From positions 927,573-991,572 of the forward strand of contig NZ_CP147914.1 of the NCBI RefSeq assembly GCF_039645565.1: a stretch of 64,000 bases of DNA, given 5' to 3'. Positions 15,890 through 24,224 of the stretch are shown here, in pieces. How positions within the stretch are numbered: position 1 is the stretch's first letter; every line of letters starts with the position of its first letter. The stretch comes from Sulfurimonas sp. HSL1-2 (GTDB lineage Bacteria > Campylobacterota > Campylobacteria > Campylobacterales > Sulfurimonadaceae). The notes under the pieces are model-generated. The model was given only the letters and a program-made list of their open reading frames with translations, had not been told where the DNA came from and made no database searches. Made by a program: the position numbers and the translations under genes.

Positions 15890-16684
15890 TTACGGGATCG
15901 TGACCGTCGCGTACATTCCCGGGTAGATCGGGGCCTTGGAGGTCGTTTTGAAGGCGATCTTGACGCGGAAGGTGTGCGTCATCGGGTTGGAGCTGGGGAT
16001 GATGGCACTGACGGTGCCGGTTGTCAGCAGCCCCACGGAAGGGATCTCGACGGCGACCTTGGTGCCGTAGGGAACCTTGGAGAGGTCGCTTTCGGCAACT
16101 TCGATGGCGATCTTGAGGTCGCTCAGGTCGGCCAGGACGAACGCCGGCATCCCCGGCATCGCCATCTCGCCGACTTTGATGTTCTTGGCGATGATGACGC
16201 CGTTGTTCGGGGCCTTGATACGGAGGTATTTGTACTGGTTGTAGACTTCGGAGAGCTGCGCCTGGGCCTGCTCCACCTGTTTCTTGCTGATGGAAACCAT
16301 GTCCTCCATATTTTTGGCGGCGAGTTCAAGGTTCTCGACTTCGTACTGGCTGACCATGTTCTTTTCCAGGAGGCGCTTGTAGCGGGCCAGGTTGAGACGG
16401 ACGTTGCTCAGCTGGTTCTGGTTCATCTGCAGGGCGAGTTCGGCCTGGGAGATCCCCAGTTCGACGCGCGCTTTCGCGCTGTCGACCTCTTTGGAGTCGA
16501 TGGTGTAGAGCAGCTGCCCCTTCTTGACGCGTTCGCCCTCAGCGGCACCGACTTCGGTGACGAAGCCCATGTAGCGGCTCGTGATCATCTTCTGGTTGTC
16601 GGAGATGACGCTCCCGGCGACGGTCAGGCCGTCGGCGTAGAGGGCCGCAGCACCGAGGATAAAAGTGAGAAGCAGTTTTTTCAT
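15890..16684 (-). CDS. RND periplasmic adaptor (membrane fusion protein)
   Basis: The 264-residue protein has a signal peptide (FILGAAALYADG), a split lipoyl/biotinyl-like domain (GERVKKGQLLYTIDSKEVDS and KAPNNGVIIAKNIKVGE), a coiled-coil hairpin between (about residues 65-140) and a beta-barrel domain. This is a compact HlyD/AcrA-type adaptor that links inner-membrane pump and outer-membrane channel. It overlaps the TolC-like gene by four bases upstream and is followed nine bases later by the permease N-half. Confidence 0.88.
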   Translation of the reverse strand: MKKLLLTFILGAAALYADGLTVAGSVISDNQKMITSRYMGFVTEVGAAEGERVKKGQLLYTIDSKEVDSAKARVELGISQAELALQMNQNQLSNVRLNLARYKRLLEKNMVSQYEVENLELAAKNMEDMVSISKKQVEQAQAQLSEVYNQYKYLRIKAPNNGVIIAKNIKVGEMAMPGMPAFVLADLSDLKIAIEVAESDLSKVPYGTKVAVEIPSVGLLTTGTVSAIIPSSNPMTHTFRVKIAFKTTSKAPIYPGMYATVTIP

Positions 16685-18069
16685 TGTGTGACTCCGTTGG
16701 CAAGTTTTTCAAGGGCAAAAACCCGTTCGGTCCGTTTGTTTTTGACTTCCAGCAGCGCAAGGACCTTCTCAAGCTGCTGGGACTGTTTGATGACGACGTC
16801 GCTCATGGAAGCGATCTGCTCGCGGTAGCGCGCTTCGTAGCTGGCGTAGATCTCGTTGGCCAGGGCCAGCTCTTTGGAGAGGGCGTCGATCTCGTAGTCG
16901 AGCGATTTGATCTCCGTGTGGATCTTGTCGACCTGAAGGGCGATCCCTTTTTTGGCGAGGTCGATCTGGGTTTTGGTCTTGAGGGTCTCGATACGGGCCT
17001 CTTCATAGGCGGCATAGTCGCTGCCGCCGGCGAAGAGGTTCCATTTGAGCTGGATACCGACGGTGTAGGAGCCTTTGTCGGCGGCATAATGCTCGAAACT
17101 GTCGGCGGCCGTCTGGACATCGGCCTGGAGTCCGACCATCGGCAGGTAATCCGACAGGGCGACATCCTGCATGCTTTCACGGATTTCCAGGCCCGTCTGC
17201 GCCCGTTTGACGTCGATGTTGGCGGCGATGACGTCCGCCGTTTCGAGCGGCGGCATGGGGACGTCGGAAGCGGGCAGGGTGATGGCGCTTACCGGCTGGT
17301 CGAGCAGGAAGCTGAGGTAGTGGTAGAGCAGCGCCTCGTTCGCCTCCATCTGGTGGATGGAGCGTGCGACGTTGGACTTCTTCGCCTGGACCTCAAGCAG
17401 GTCGGTGCGTTTGGCGTACCCCTCCTTGATCATCGACTCCGTCATCGCCTCAAGGGTGCCGATGTTGTCGTAGATCGTCTTCAGGTTGGAGAGCGCCTCG
17501 TCAAGCAGGCGCATATCGTAGAAGGCTTTGCGGGTTTCGTAGATCTTCTCGTTGAGCAGCTTCGTTTTGTCCAGGCGTTTGAGGCGCTCCATCCCCTCGG
17601 CCGCTTCGACGTAGGCGCTGATCTTCCCGCCGACGTAAAGGGGCAGGGTGTACTGCAGTTTGCTCTGGAAGAAGTTGCGGTCGGCGGGGTAGTTCAGCGC
17701 TTCGGGCTGACGGTCGAGTAGTGTTCCGTCCGTACAGTAGGCCGGCGGTGTGGCTCCTTGACAGGCAATAAAGTCACTGAAACCGAAATCACCGAAATTC
17801 GCTTCGCGCCCGGTCAGTTTGAAACCGAAGACGTTGCCGGCATCGTCGGAGCGGGCGATGTTCTGGATGAAGTCGAGGGAACCCCAGTGCTGTCCCCCGG
17901 CCTGTGAAGCACGCTCGTGCGCGCTTTGTACGTCGTAGGTCGCGGCTTTGATCTCGAGGTTCTGTGCCTTGAGCAGGTCGATGGCTTGGTCCAGAGCCAG
18001 GCCCCCGTTTTGGGCCGTCGCAGCCGCGAGGCTGAGGGCCGTAGCGCAGAGCAGAGTTGCCAGTTTCAT
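16681..18069 (-). CDS. TolC-family outer-membrane efflux protein
   Basis: The 462-residue product has a signal peptide (residues about 1-20) and two repeats of the outer-membrane efflux protein fold, with heptad-rich helices and the strand region LKWNLFAGGSDYAAYEEA. The start at 18069 (AAGGAGA eight bases upstream) gives the clean signal peptide; the longer frame adds an unlikely N-terminus. It is the first gene of the efflux operon, followed by the adaptor and both permease halves. A disulfide may form between the two cysteines in ACQGATPPAYC. Confidence 0.85.
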   Translation of the reverse strand: MKLATLLCATALSLAAATAQNGGLALDQAIDLLKAQNLEIKAATYDVQSAHERASQAGGQHWGSLDFIQNIARSDDAGNVFGFKLTGREANFGDFGFSDFIACQGATPPAYCTDGTLLDRQPEALNYPADRNFFQSKLQYTLPLYVGGKISAYVEAAEGMERLKRLDKTKLLNEKIYETRKAFYDMRLLDEALSNLKTIYDNIGTLEAMTESMIKEGYAKRTDLLEVQAKKSNVARSIHQMEANEALLYHYLSFLLDQPVSAITLPASDVPMPPLETADVIAANIDVKRAQTGLEIRESMQDVALSDYLPMVGLQADVQTAADSFEHYAADKGSYTVGIQLKWNLFAGGSDYAAYEEARIETLKTKTQIDLAKKGIALQVDKIHTEIKSLDYEIDALSKELALANEIYASYEARYREQIASMSDVVIKQSQQLEKVLALLEVKNKRTERVFALEKLANGVTQ

Positions 18070-18130
18070 GATAGCGGTCTCCTTGTTGAATGCGAATGTT
18101 ATAAAAAAGTTATAAAAATTATGAGCTTGC

Positions 18131-18136
18131 ATTATA
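18131..18136 (-). promoter_or_regulatory. Putative -10 box for the efflux operon
   Basis: The minus strand reads GTGTATAATGC, 62 bases upstream of the TolC-like start. Between them the leader carries two direct copies of TTTTTATAAC, a possible regulator site. Confidence 0.45.
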
Positions 18137-18336
18137 CACTACACGATCTTAATAATTGTAAACACGCCAGCAGAGTATTGCAGCTGAGAGCATAGGAAAA
18201 TCTTATCACAATATTCACAAGCTTTCCATTGAAACGACCCGCCCCCATGCCCGTTACCGTCTTTTTACTCTATTTAAGCTACACTTGCACCATCTTACGG
18301 AAACGCCCTTTGGGGCGGTGTATCAGAGGAGTACGG

Positions 18337-18933
18337 GTGAGTCTCAAAGAGAATATCTCGATGGTCAAGGAGGAGCTGAGCACGGAGGAGCAGTTCTTCG
18401 AGCAGGCAGTGAAGACCGAACGGTTCGTCAAAAAGTACAAGAAACCGCTGATCGCGGCAGTCGCGGCGGTGGCCCTTGCCGTCATCGGTACGGCGGCGTA
18501 TGATGCGTATGCCGCGTCCAAACGCGATGCGGCGAATGCTGCTTATATGACCCTGCAGTCCGACCCGGCCAATGCGGCGGCACAGCAGACCCTCAAGGCG
18601 AACGCGCCGATGCTGTATGACGCGTGGAGCATGTCAGAGGCGATCAAAAACGGCGACGTCAAGGCGCTGCAGGCGCTTACGTCCTCACCTGCGGTGGAAG
18701 TCTCCGACGTCAGCAGCTACGAAGCGGCGGCGATTGCCGGCGACGTCAAGGCCCTGGGAAGCTACGGCTACCGCCAGGGTGCGCTCTACAAAGAGATGGC
18801 GCTGATCGATGAGGCCGTCTTGCTGATGCAGTCGGGCAAAACGGACGAAGCGCACCGCCGCCTGCAGATGATCGGGGATCAGTCCCCGCTCGCCCCGCTG
18901 GCGGAAGCGCTCTCGCACTACGGCGTGAAATGA
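18337..18933 (+). CDS. YfgM-like membrane-anchored TPR-type protein
   Basis: A 198-residue protein with an N-terminal cytosolic stretch (SLKENISMVKEELSTEEQFF), one membrane segment (about residues 34-55) and an Ala-rich helical periplasmic part with TPR-like repeats. That topology, and the overlap with a BamB-like lipoprotein gene, resemble the YfgM-BamB pair, which works in outer-membrane protein assembly. The GTG at 18337 was chosen because AGAGGAG lies five bases upstream and because related proteins start with a similar LKENI sequence. Confidence 0.65.
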   Translation: MSLKENISMVKEELSTEEQFFEQAVKTERFVKKYKKPLIAAVAAVALAVIGTAAYDAYAASKRDAANAAYMTLQSDPANAAAQQTLKANAPMLYDAWSMSEAIKNGDVKALQALTSSPAVEVSDVSSYEAAAIAGDVKALGSYGYRQGALYKEMALIDEAVLLMQSGKTDEAHRRLQMIGDQSPLAPLAEALSHYGVK

Positions 18934-20003
18934 TCAAGCAGGCTTCCTTCCTTCTCATCGGTGCGCTGCTCGCGTTTTCGGGCTGCAGCAACAAGGAGTA
19001 CTACACGCCGGAGCAGACGGTCAACGACTGGCCGGTCTGTAAAGCACCGAACAATTCGGCGGAAGCCATTGTCGGCGAACGGCCGAAAGTCGACGACGTC
19101 CCGGCCTGGCCGACCTGTAAGCGCGCCGGGGTGCAGCTTGTCACCAAAGGGGCCCAGGGGGCGGTAGCACGCCGGGGCCTGGTCGTCGAAAAGAGCGGTG
19201 TCAGCGGCTACAAGATCCCCGACGGCGAGCGTTTCCTCGGCAGCAGCGGCGGCTGGTTCCTCTCGACCGGCATAGACGGCAACGTCACGCTGCACAGCGC
19301 TGAGGGCAACGAGACGAAACGTCTGTCGCTGGAGAAGACCGTGGCCGCGGCCGCGGTGGAGGGCGACTACCTGGCCGTGCTCTTCTCCAGCAACGATCTT
19401 GGGATCTACCGCCTCTCGACCGGCAAGAGCTACTACAAGCTGCCGGGGACGCCGGCGACGGCGGTTGACGTCCGTATCGCCAACCCCTATTTCCTCGGTA
19501 ACCTTGTCGTCTTCCCGACGCTTGACGGGCGCCTGGTCGTCGTCAACTACGAGGAGAAGGAGCTGCTGCGCTCGACGGTGGTGAGCACCGAGACCTATTT
19601 TGACAATATCTTCTATTTCAAGGTTATCGGTGACACGATGGTCGCGGCGACGCCGAACCGCCTTTTCTGTCTCAGCGACAAAGAGCGGCGCGAAAAGCTC
19701 GACCTCCGAGACGTCGTTTTCGACGAATCGGGCATCTGGGCGGCGACGAAAGAGGGCGAAGTGATTCACCTCACGACGGCACTGCAGCCGGTCGCCAAGC
19801 AGAAATTCCCGTTTGCGCACTTTCTGGGAATGATCGTGGGCAAAGAGAAGCTCTACCTCCTGGAAAAAGAGGGCTACCTGATCGTCATGGACAAGGCGAT
19901 GACGCAGACGGAGGTCTACAGCATCGCGCTGGATGACGGCATCAGCTTCACCGGCGAGAAAGCCTTCTACGTGCGCGACAAGATCATCTCCGTCGAGGAG
20001 TAG
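18930..20003 (+). CDS. BamB-like beta-propeller lipoprotein
   Basis: The 357-residue protein begins with a lipoprotein signal peptide whose lipobox LAFSGC places the lipidated cysteine near residue 19. The rest is beta-rich with repeating blades (e.g. DGNVTLHSAEGN, DGRLVVVNYEEK, EGEVIHLTTAL), as in the PQQ-like propeller of BamB. It overlaps the YfgM-like gene by four bases. I infer a scaffold in outer-membrane assembly; sequence identity to BamB itself is not evident, so the exact role is open. Confidence 0.65.
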   Translation: MIKQASFLLIGALLAFSGCSNKEYYTPEQTVNDWPVCKAPNNSAEAIVGERPKVDDVPAWPTCKRAGVQLVTKGAQGAVARRGLVVEKSGVSGYKIPDGERFLGSSGGWFLSTGIDGNVTLHSAEGNETKRLSLEKTVAAAAVEGDYLAVLFSSNDLGIYRLSTGKSYYKLPGTPATAVDVRIANPYFLGNLVVFPTLDGRLVVVNYEEKELLRSTVVSTETYFDNIFYFKVIGDTMVAATPNRLFCLSDKERREKLDLRDVVFDESGIWAATKEGEVIHLTTALQPVAKQKFPFAHFLGMIVGKEKLYLLEKEGYLIVMDKAMTQTEVYSIALDDGISFTGEKAFYVRDKIISVEE

Positions 20004-20010
20004 CGTCGGC

Positions 20011-20832
20011 GTGTCCGGTCCGCTCGAAGCCTTTATCGAATACATCACCGTTACAAAGGCCCTCAGCAAGCGGACGGTCGAGGCTTACCGCTCCGACCTC
20101 GAACAGCTCGAGAAGGCGGCGGAACGTCCGCTGCTCTCCCTGGAGACCGCCGACGTGCTGAAACTGCTCGGCGGGATCGCCAACAAACGCACCCTCAACC
20201 GCAAACTCTCCTCCCTCAACGCCTTTTTCGCTTTCTGCCATTCGCGCCGCTTTACGGCGGAGGCGGAGAAGTTCGCGCTGGCGAAGATCCCCAAGCAGCT
20301 GCCGAAGTTTCTCAGTTACGATGCGATCGATCAGGGGGTCGCGGCCATCGGGACGGAGAAGTGGACGGACCTGCGCGACCGGGCGCTGATCCTGTTCCTT
20401 TACGCGACGGGGGTGCGCATCAGCGAGGCACTGGCCGTCGAGCCCAGCGATTTCGAAGGGGAGTGGCTGCGGGTACGCCACGGCAAAGGGGAGAAAGAGC
20501 GGCTGGTCCCCGTCGCCGAGGCGGCACGCCGCCTGATCGACCGTTACCTCGATGCGGTGCCCTTTGAGCGCAACCAACTCTGGCTGAACCACAGGGGCAA
20601 GCCGCTCAGCCGCGTTTCCGCCTATAAGATCACCCAGAAGTACCTCGGCGTCTCGCCCCATGTCCTGCGCCACTCCTATGCGACGGCACTGATCCTCGGC
20701 GGGGCGGACCTGCGGGTCGTCCAGGAGCTGCTGGGGCACGCTTCGCTGCTGACGACGCAGGTCTATACCCATGTACAGAAACAGAACCTCAAAGAGACCG
20801 TCCTGCGTTACCACCCCTACAGCAAATCCTGA
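20011..20832 (+). CDS. Xer-family tyrosine recombinase
   Basis: The 273-residue protein has an N-terminal SAM-like core-binding domain and a C-terminal catalytic domain with all key residues: R136 (ATGVRISEA), K159 (HGKGEKER), H217 and R220 (HVLRH), H243 (LLGH) and Y252 (QVYTH). The length fits XerC/XerD and is shorter than the XerH of Helicobacter and Campylobacter. It could resolve chromosome dimers at a dif site; none is evident here. The GTG at 20011 follows the lipoprotein stop by seven bases. It is not an integron integrase: the integron-specific insert is absent. Confidence 0.8.
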   Translation: MSGPLEAFIEYITVTKALSKRTVEAYRSDLEQLEKAAERPLLSLETADVLKLLGGIANKRTLNRKLSSLNAFFAFCHSRRFTAEAEKFALAKIPKQLPKFLSYDAIDQGVAAIGTEKWTDLRDRALILFLYATGVRISEALAVEPSDFEGEWLRVRHGKGEKERLVPVAEAARRLIDRYLDAVPFERNQLWLNHRGKPLSRVSAYKITQKYLGVSPHVLRHSYATALILGGADLRVVQELLGHASLLTTQVYTHVQKQNLKETVLRYHPYSKS

Positions 20833-20846
20833 CGGTCACGCCCGCA

Positions 20847-21518
20847 CTAGCGGACGGGAAAATCGAAATAGCGTTCCGGGAAGGGTTCATCTTCCAGCGT
20901 AAAGTGCCACCACTCCTCTTGAAGCGGCCGGAACCCGGCGCGGGTCATCACACTGCGCAGCAGCAGACGGTTTGCACGCTGCTGCGCCGTCACCGCCATA
21001 CTACTGGGCCACGACTCCGGCCCGAAAAAATCGAACCCCGTGCCCATGTCCAGTTCACTGCCGCTTTCACGGTCGATCAGGGTCAGGTCGACCGTGCTGC
21101 CGCGCGAATGCCCCGAACGGGCCGCGATATATCCCTCTTTGAAGAGCACGTTTTTGGCGACACGGGGATAGTAGCGCGCCTTCATTTTCGTATCACCGAG
21201 ATCCTTGGCCCAACGTACGAAGTGGTCGACGGCGCGCTGGGGACGGTAGCAGTCGAACACTTTAAGGCCGAGGCCGAAGGGGGCAAGGGCGGCGTCGGCC
21301 TTTGAGAGGGCCGCTGCCGCCGGGCGGGTCAGGTAGCAGCGGGGGGCTTCGTAGCCGTCGATCCGGGCACCGACGAAATTATCGGTCGTGAAGTAGCGCG
21401 CCTCGACGGCGATTCCGGGGGCGGTGTCATCGATCGCGACGAACGCCTCGGGCATCTCGTCCGCCCGCAGGGGGAGGGTGAGAAACGCCGCCAGGAACAG
21501 TCGGGGGAGGGGTGCCAT
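20847..21518 (-). CDS. D-Ala-D-Ala dipeptidase (VanX/DdpX family)
   Basis: The 223-residue product has a signal peptide (about residues 1-19) and the M15D zinc-peptidase motifs SGHSRGSTVDLTL (zinc His and Asp) and EEWWHFTL (catalytic Glu and zinc His), plus the family's FDCYRP. It should hydrolyse D-Ala-D-Ala in the periplasm, more likely in peptidoglycan recycling or nutrition than in vancomycin resistance. It is convergent with the Xer gene (14-base gap). Confidence 0.85.
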   Translation of the reverse strand: MAPLPRLFLAAFLTLPLRADEMPEAFVAIDDTAPGIAVEARYFTTDNFVGARIDGYEAPRCYLTRPAAAALSKADAALAPFGLGLKVFDCYRPQRAVDHFVRWAKDLGDTKMKARYYPRVAKNVLFKEGYIAARSGHSRGSTVDLTLIDRESGSELDMGTGFDFFGPESWPSSMAVTAQQRANRLLLRSVMTRAGFRPLQEEWWHFTLEDEPFPERYFDFPVR

Positions 21519-21538
21519 GCGTCAAACCTTTTTCGGCC

Positions 21539-21544
21539 ATTATA
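21539..21544 (-). promoter_or_regulatory. Putative -10 box for the dipeptidase gene
   Basis: The minus strand reads GTTATAATGGCC; TATAAT is 21 bases upstream of the start, implying a short leader. Confidence 0.5.
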
Positions 21545-21639
21545 ACAGCACTTTTGCATGCTTGAAGCAGCCTTCGTGGTGCCATTATGAATAATTCAAA
21601 CTAATATCGACTTCCCGCACTGATTAAGAAACGCGGGAA

Positions 21640-21645
21640 TATAAT
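21640..21645 (+). promoter_or_regulatory. Putative -10 box for the cytochrome c gene
   Basis: GAATATAATGG lies 32 bases before the ATG at 21678; GTAAGGAA lies between as ribosome binding site. Confidence 0.5.
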
Positions 21646-21677
21646 GGATACTTATCACATTTTTGTAAGGAATTTCC

Positions 21678-22172
21678 ATGCGCTGCTCAGGATTGAAACA
21701 TGGGGCTGTCTTCGCCGTCTCCATACTGGTATTGGGTGCCTGGCCGCTCGCTGCAGAAGGGGGAAAAGCCGACATCGAACGCGGACGCTACGTGGCAACG
21801 ATGATGGGGTGCAATGACTGCCATACCCCCAATTACATCATGGCCGAGGGGAAGGTGCCCGAAGCCCTCTGGCTGACGGGGAGCCCGTTCGGGTGGCGGG
21901 GCCCCTGGGGAACGACCTACGCGACGAACCTCCGCATGCGCCTGGCGGGGATGACGGAGGATGAGTGGGTGATGAAAGCGAAACAGCTCAAAGCGCGCCC
22001 GCCGATGCCTTGGTTCAACCTGAACCAGATGAAAGAGGAGGATATGCGGGCGTTTTACCGCTATGTCAGGCACCTGGGCGTCGCCGGCGCGGATGCACCG
22101 GCCTACGTGCCGCCGAATGAAGAACCGAACCCGCCTTACGCGACCTTCCCGTCACCGCCACCGGCAAAGTGA
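21678..22172 (+). CDS. Small periplasmic c-type cytochrome
   Basis: A 164-residue protein with a signal peptide (about residues 1-26) and one heme motif CNDCH (C45-C48-H49). A methionine in RPPMPWFNL is the likely distal ligand, as in class I cytochromes. The Pro-rich C-terminal tail is unusual. The pattern PFGWRGPWGTTYATNL resembles diheme or alcohol-dehydrogenase-type cytochrome subunits, but here only one heme site exists. It is probably a soluble electron carrier. The next gene is the small peptide at 22287; a GC-rich hairpin (22243-22256) sits between them. Confidence 0.8.
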   Translation: MRCSGLKHGAVFAVSILVLGAWPLAAEGGKADIERGRYVATMMGCNDCHTPNYIMAEGKVPEALWLTGSPFGWRGPWGTTYATNLRMRLAGMTEDEWVMKAKQLKARPPMPWFNLNQMKEEDMRAFYRYVRHLGVAGADAPAYVPPNEEPNPPYATFPSPPPAK

Positions 22173-22286
22173 GTGTTGCAGATAAGCGAACAGAAAATGC
22201 ATACGAGCGTGCGGAAAAATTGGGGAGACGGAGGCAATGAATCCGGGGCTCCCCGGTTCCCAATATTATCAAAGAAGAGGGTCGTA

Positions 22287-22478
22287 ATGTCTCAGAAAGT
22301 GCAAATCACAATCGCTGGTCTTCCGGAGGGTGCCGTCAGCGCCGAAACCATGCAGAAAAAGATCTTGAAAAACATCGTTGCCGAGATCAAGTCTGCCAAT
22401 ATGGACGGTCTGAACCCCTTTGACCTGGATATCGATGCCGGTCTGGATGTCGCAGTCGAAATGACAGCGGGCGCCTGA
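22287..22478 (+). CDS. Candidate RiPP precursor peptide
   Basis: A 63-residue acidic peptide starting MSQKVQITIAGLPEG and ending in NPFDLDIDAGLDVAVEM then TAGA. It has no signal peptide, no cysteine and a single aromatic residue, F45. The ATG follows AGAAGAGGG. It lies 40 bases upstream of an FxsB-like radical SAM/SPASM gene on the same strand, the usual place of a substrate peptide. FxsB-type enzymes link aromatic side chains to a residue two positions on, so F45-D46-L47 would be the predicted target. This is an inference from context; the peptide matches no family I know. Confidence 0.55.
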   Translation: MSQKVQITIAGLPEGAVSAETMQKKILKNIVAEIKSANMDGLNPFDLDIDAGLDVAVEMTAGA

Positions 22479-22518
22479 AAACGCTTGCTGCAGCCTCCCG
22501 CGGGAGGCGAGAGACGCC

Positions 22519-23607
22519 ATGATCGCCACGCTTGTACTCAAACTGACCGAAACGTGCAATCTCGACTGCACCTACTGCTACATGTTCAACTCCGAAGACA
22601 AGACCTATACACGTGTCCCGAAGTATCTGCCGCTCGAGACAGGTCTGCAGGTCCTTGATCATATCGGCGCCTACCTCTGGCGTCACCCCGGACACCGGAT
22701 CCGCCTGGTACTGCACGGCGGCGAACCCTCTTTGTGGCCGGAGACGTCCATGACGCCTTTCCTTGAAGCCGTCGCCGCGCTGCGCAATGAGACGCAGCGG
22801 CTCAGCCTCGGCTTTCAGACCAATCTGTACGACTACGATGCCGGGCTGCTCTCACGCGTCGCGGCGGCGGGCGGTTCCATCGGCGTGAGTCTCGACGGAC
22901 CGGGCGCCTACAACGACCGGCGGCGGGTAACAAAGGGCGGGAATGGGAGCTATGCACGGGTCGCGGAAAACCTGCGCCGCCTCGAAGCCGACGGCTTGCT
23001 GGACGCTTTCGGGGGTGTGCTCAGCGTGGCGGACCCGGAGATCCCGCCCGAAACTTACCTGGAGTGGGTCGGGACGCTGCCGAAAAAGCGGGTCAGCGTA
23101 CTCTGGCCCATCCACTATAACCACGACGCGCCGCCGCAGCATGACTACGGTGCCTGGTACGCCGAACTGTTCCGGCTCTGGAGCGCGGCGGACGACCCGT
23201 CGATCGATATCCGGATCTTCCGGGACGCCATCAAACGGATGCTGGGCTCCGCACACCACGGCGACGGCGTCGGCGGCGACCGACTCAACAGCATCGTCGT
23301 CAACACCGACGGGCAGTATGAGCGCCATGACTACCTGCGCTATTTTGCCGACGGGGCGGTGCGGACGGCGTACAACGTCCGGGAACACGGCCTGGAAACG
23401 GCCGCAAACGATGCGGTCATCCGCCGCTGCGCCGACCTGCGCGATACGCTGCCGGAGGAGTGCAGGATCTGTGAGCACTCCGAGGTGTGCGGTGGCGGGT
23501 TCGTCGCCAACCGGCTCGGGGGCGCGGGGGTCGATTTTTCACGCAAATCGGTGATGTGCGGCGACCATCGCCGTTTTTTCGACGCGGTGCGCTCCTATCT
23601 CGGGTAA
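22519..23607 (+). CDS. Radical SAM/SPASM peptide maturase, FxsB-like
   Basis: In this 362-residue enzyme the radical SAM cluster motif is C13-x3-C17-x2-C20 (TCNLDCTYCYMF), followed by HGGEPSLW for SAM binding. The C-terminal SPASM region has CRICEHSEVCGGG and a final Cys in VMCGDH. The stretch NSIVVNTDGQYERHDYLR, the following alanine-rich part and VCGGGFVANR closely mirror the FxsB family, whose members install three-residue cyclophanes in peptides. It probably modifies the peptide encoded just upstream. No transporter, protease or FxsA/FxsC-like partner is visible nearby. Confidence 0.8.
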   Translation: MIATLVLKLTETCNLDCTYCYMFNSEDKTYTRVPKYLPLETGLQVLDHIGAYLWRHPGHRIRLVLHGGEPSLWPETSMTPFLEAVAALRNETQRLSLGFQTNLYDYDAGLLSRVAAAGGSIGVSLDGPGAYNDRRRVTKGGNGSYARVAENLRRLEADGLLDAFGGVLSVADPEIPPETYLEWVGTLPKKRVSVLWPIHYNHDAPPQHDYGAWYAELFRLWSAADDPSIDIRIFRDAIKRMLGSAHHGDGVGGDRLNSIVVNTDGQYERHDYLRYFADGAVRTAYNVREHGLETAANDAVIRRCADLRDTLPEECRICEHSEVCGGGFVANRLGGAGVDFSRKSVMCGDHRRFFDAVRSYLG

Positions 23608-23649
23608 GCTCAGGCGGCAGCAGTAGAGGGATACACCGGGTTTGTGCTG

Positions 23650-23655
23650 TATAAT
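23650..23655 (+). promoter_or_regulatory. Putative -10 box for the PEBP gene
   Basis: GCTGTATAATGC lies 35 bases upstream of the ATG at 23690, separating this gene from the radical SAM gene. Confidence 0.5.
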
Positions 23656-23689
23656 GCATGACGACTATACCACTGTCAAAGGAGTCATC

Positions 23690-24223
23690 ATGAAAGTACT
23701 GACGGGTCTATTGCTGTTGGCCGCGACATGGCTGTATGCTGGGAATTTCACGCTCAAAAGCAGCGATCTGCAGGGGCAGCTGACCATGAAAGAGGTCTTT
23801 AACGGTTTCGGGTGCAGCGGGCAGAACGTTTCACCGTCCCTGAACTGGGAAGGCGCCCCCGAAGGCACGAAGAGTTTCGCCGTGACCGTTTACGACCCGG
23901 ACGCCCCGACGGGCAGCGGCTGGTGGCACTGGGTCGTTTTCAACCTTCCCGCTACCGTCACCTCCCTGCCTTCCGGGGCCGGGAACGACGCCAAAGGGCT
24001 GCCAAAAGGTGCCGTGCAGAGCATGACGAGCTTCGGGCAGGCCGGCTTCGGCGGCGCCTGCCCGCCGGTCGGCGACCGGCCGCACCGCTACGTTTTCACG
24101 GTCTATGCCCTCGACGTCGCCGAGCTTGACCTTGACGCTTCGGCGATGCCGGCGCTGGTCGGCTACATGCTCAATGCCCATGCGGTTGCCAAGGCATCGC
24201 TGATGGCTTACTACGGCCGATAA
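23690..24223 (+). CDS. YbhB/YbcL-family (PEBP-like) periplasmic protein
   Basis: The 177-residue protein has a signal peptide (about residues 1-17, ending ATWLYAG). The PEBP fold is marked by GCSGQNVSPSLNW, VYDPDAPTGSGWWHWVVFN and GDRPHRYVFTVYAL. The family binds phospholipid-like or other anionic ligands; the bacterial function is not settled. GGAG lies before the ATG. The YjdF-like gene follows after one base, so they are probably one transcript. Confidence 0.88.
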   Translation: MKVLTGLLLLAATWLYAGNFTLKSSDLQGQLTMKEVFNGFGCSGQNVSPSLNWEGAPEGTKSFAVTVYDPDAPTGSGWWHWVVFNLPATVTSLPSGAGNDAKGLPKGAVQSMTSFGQAGFGGACPPVGDRPHRYVFTVYALDVAELDLDASAMPALVGYMLNAHAVAKASLMAYYGR

Positions 24224-24224
24224 T

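Noticed and set aside
14288-16828. 846-residue plus-strand frame opposite the RND/adaptor genes
   Set aside because: Asp/Gly/Val-rich low-complexity translation typical of an antisense frame; the minus-strand genes have clear motifs.
20011-20832. The Xer recombinase as the missing integron integrase
   Set aside because: It lacks the integron-specific insert and lies in a housekeeping run 10 kb away; it fits XerC/XerD-type recombinases.
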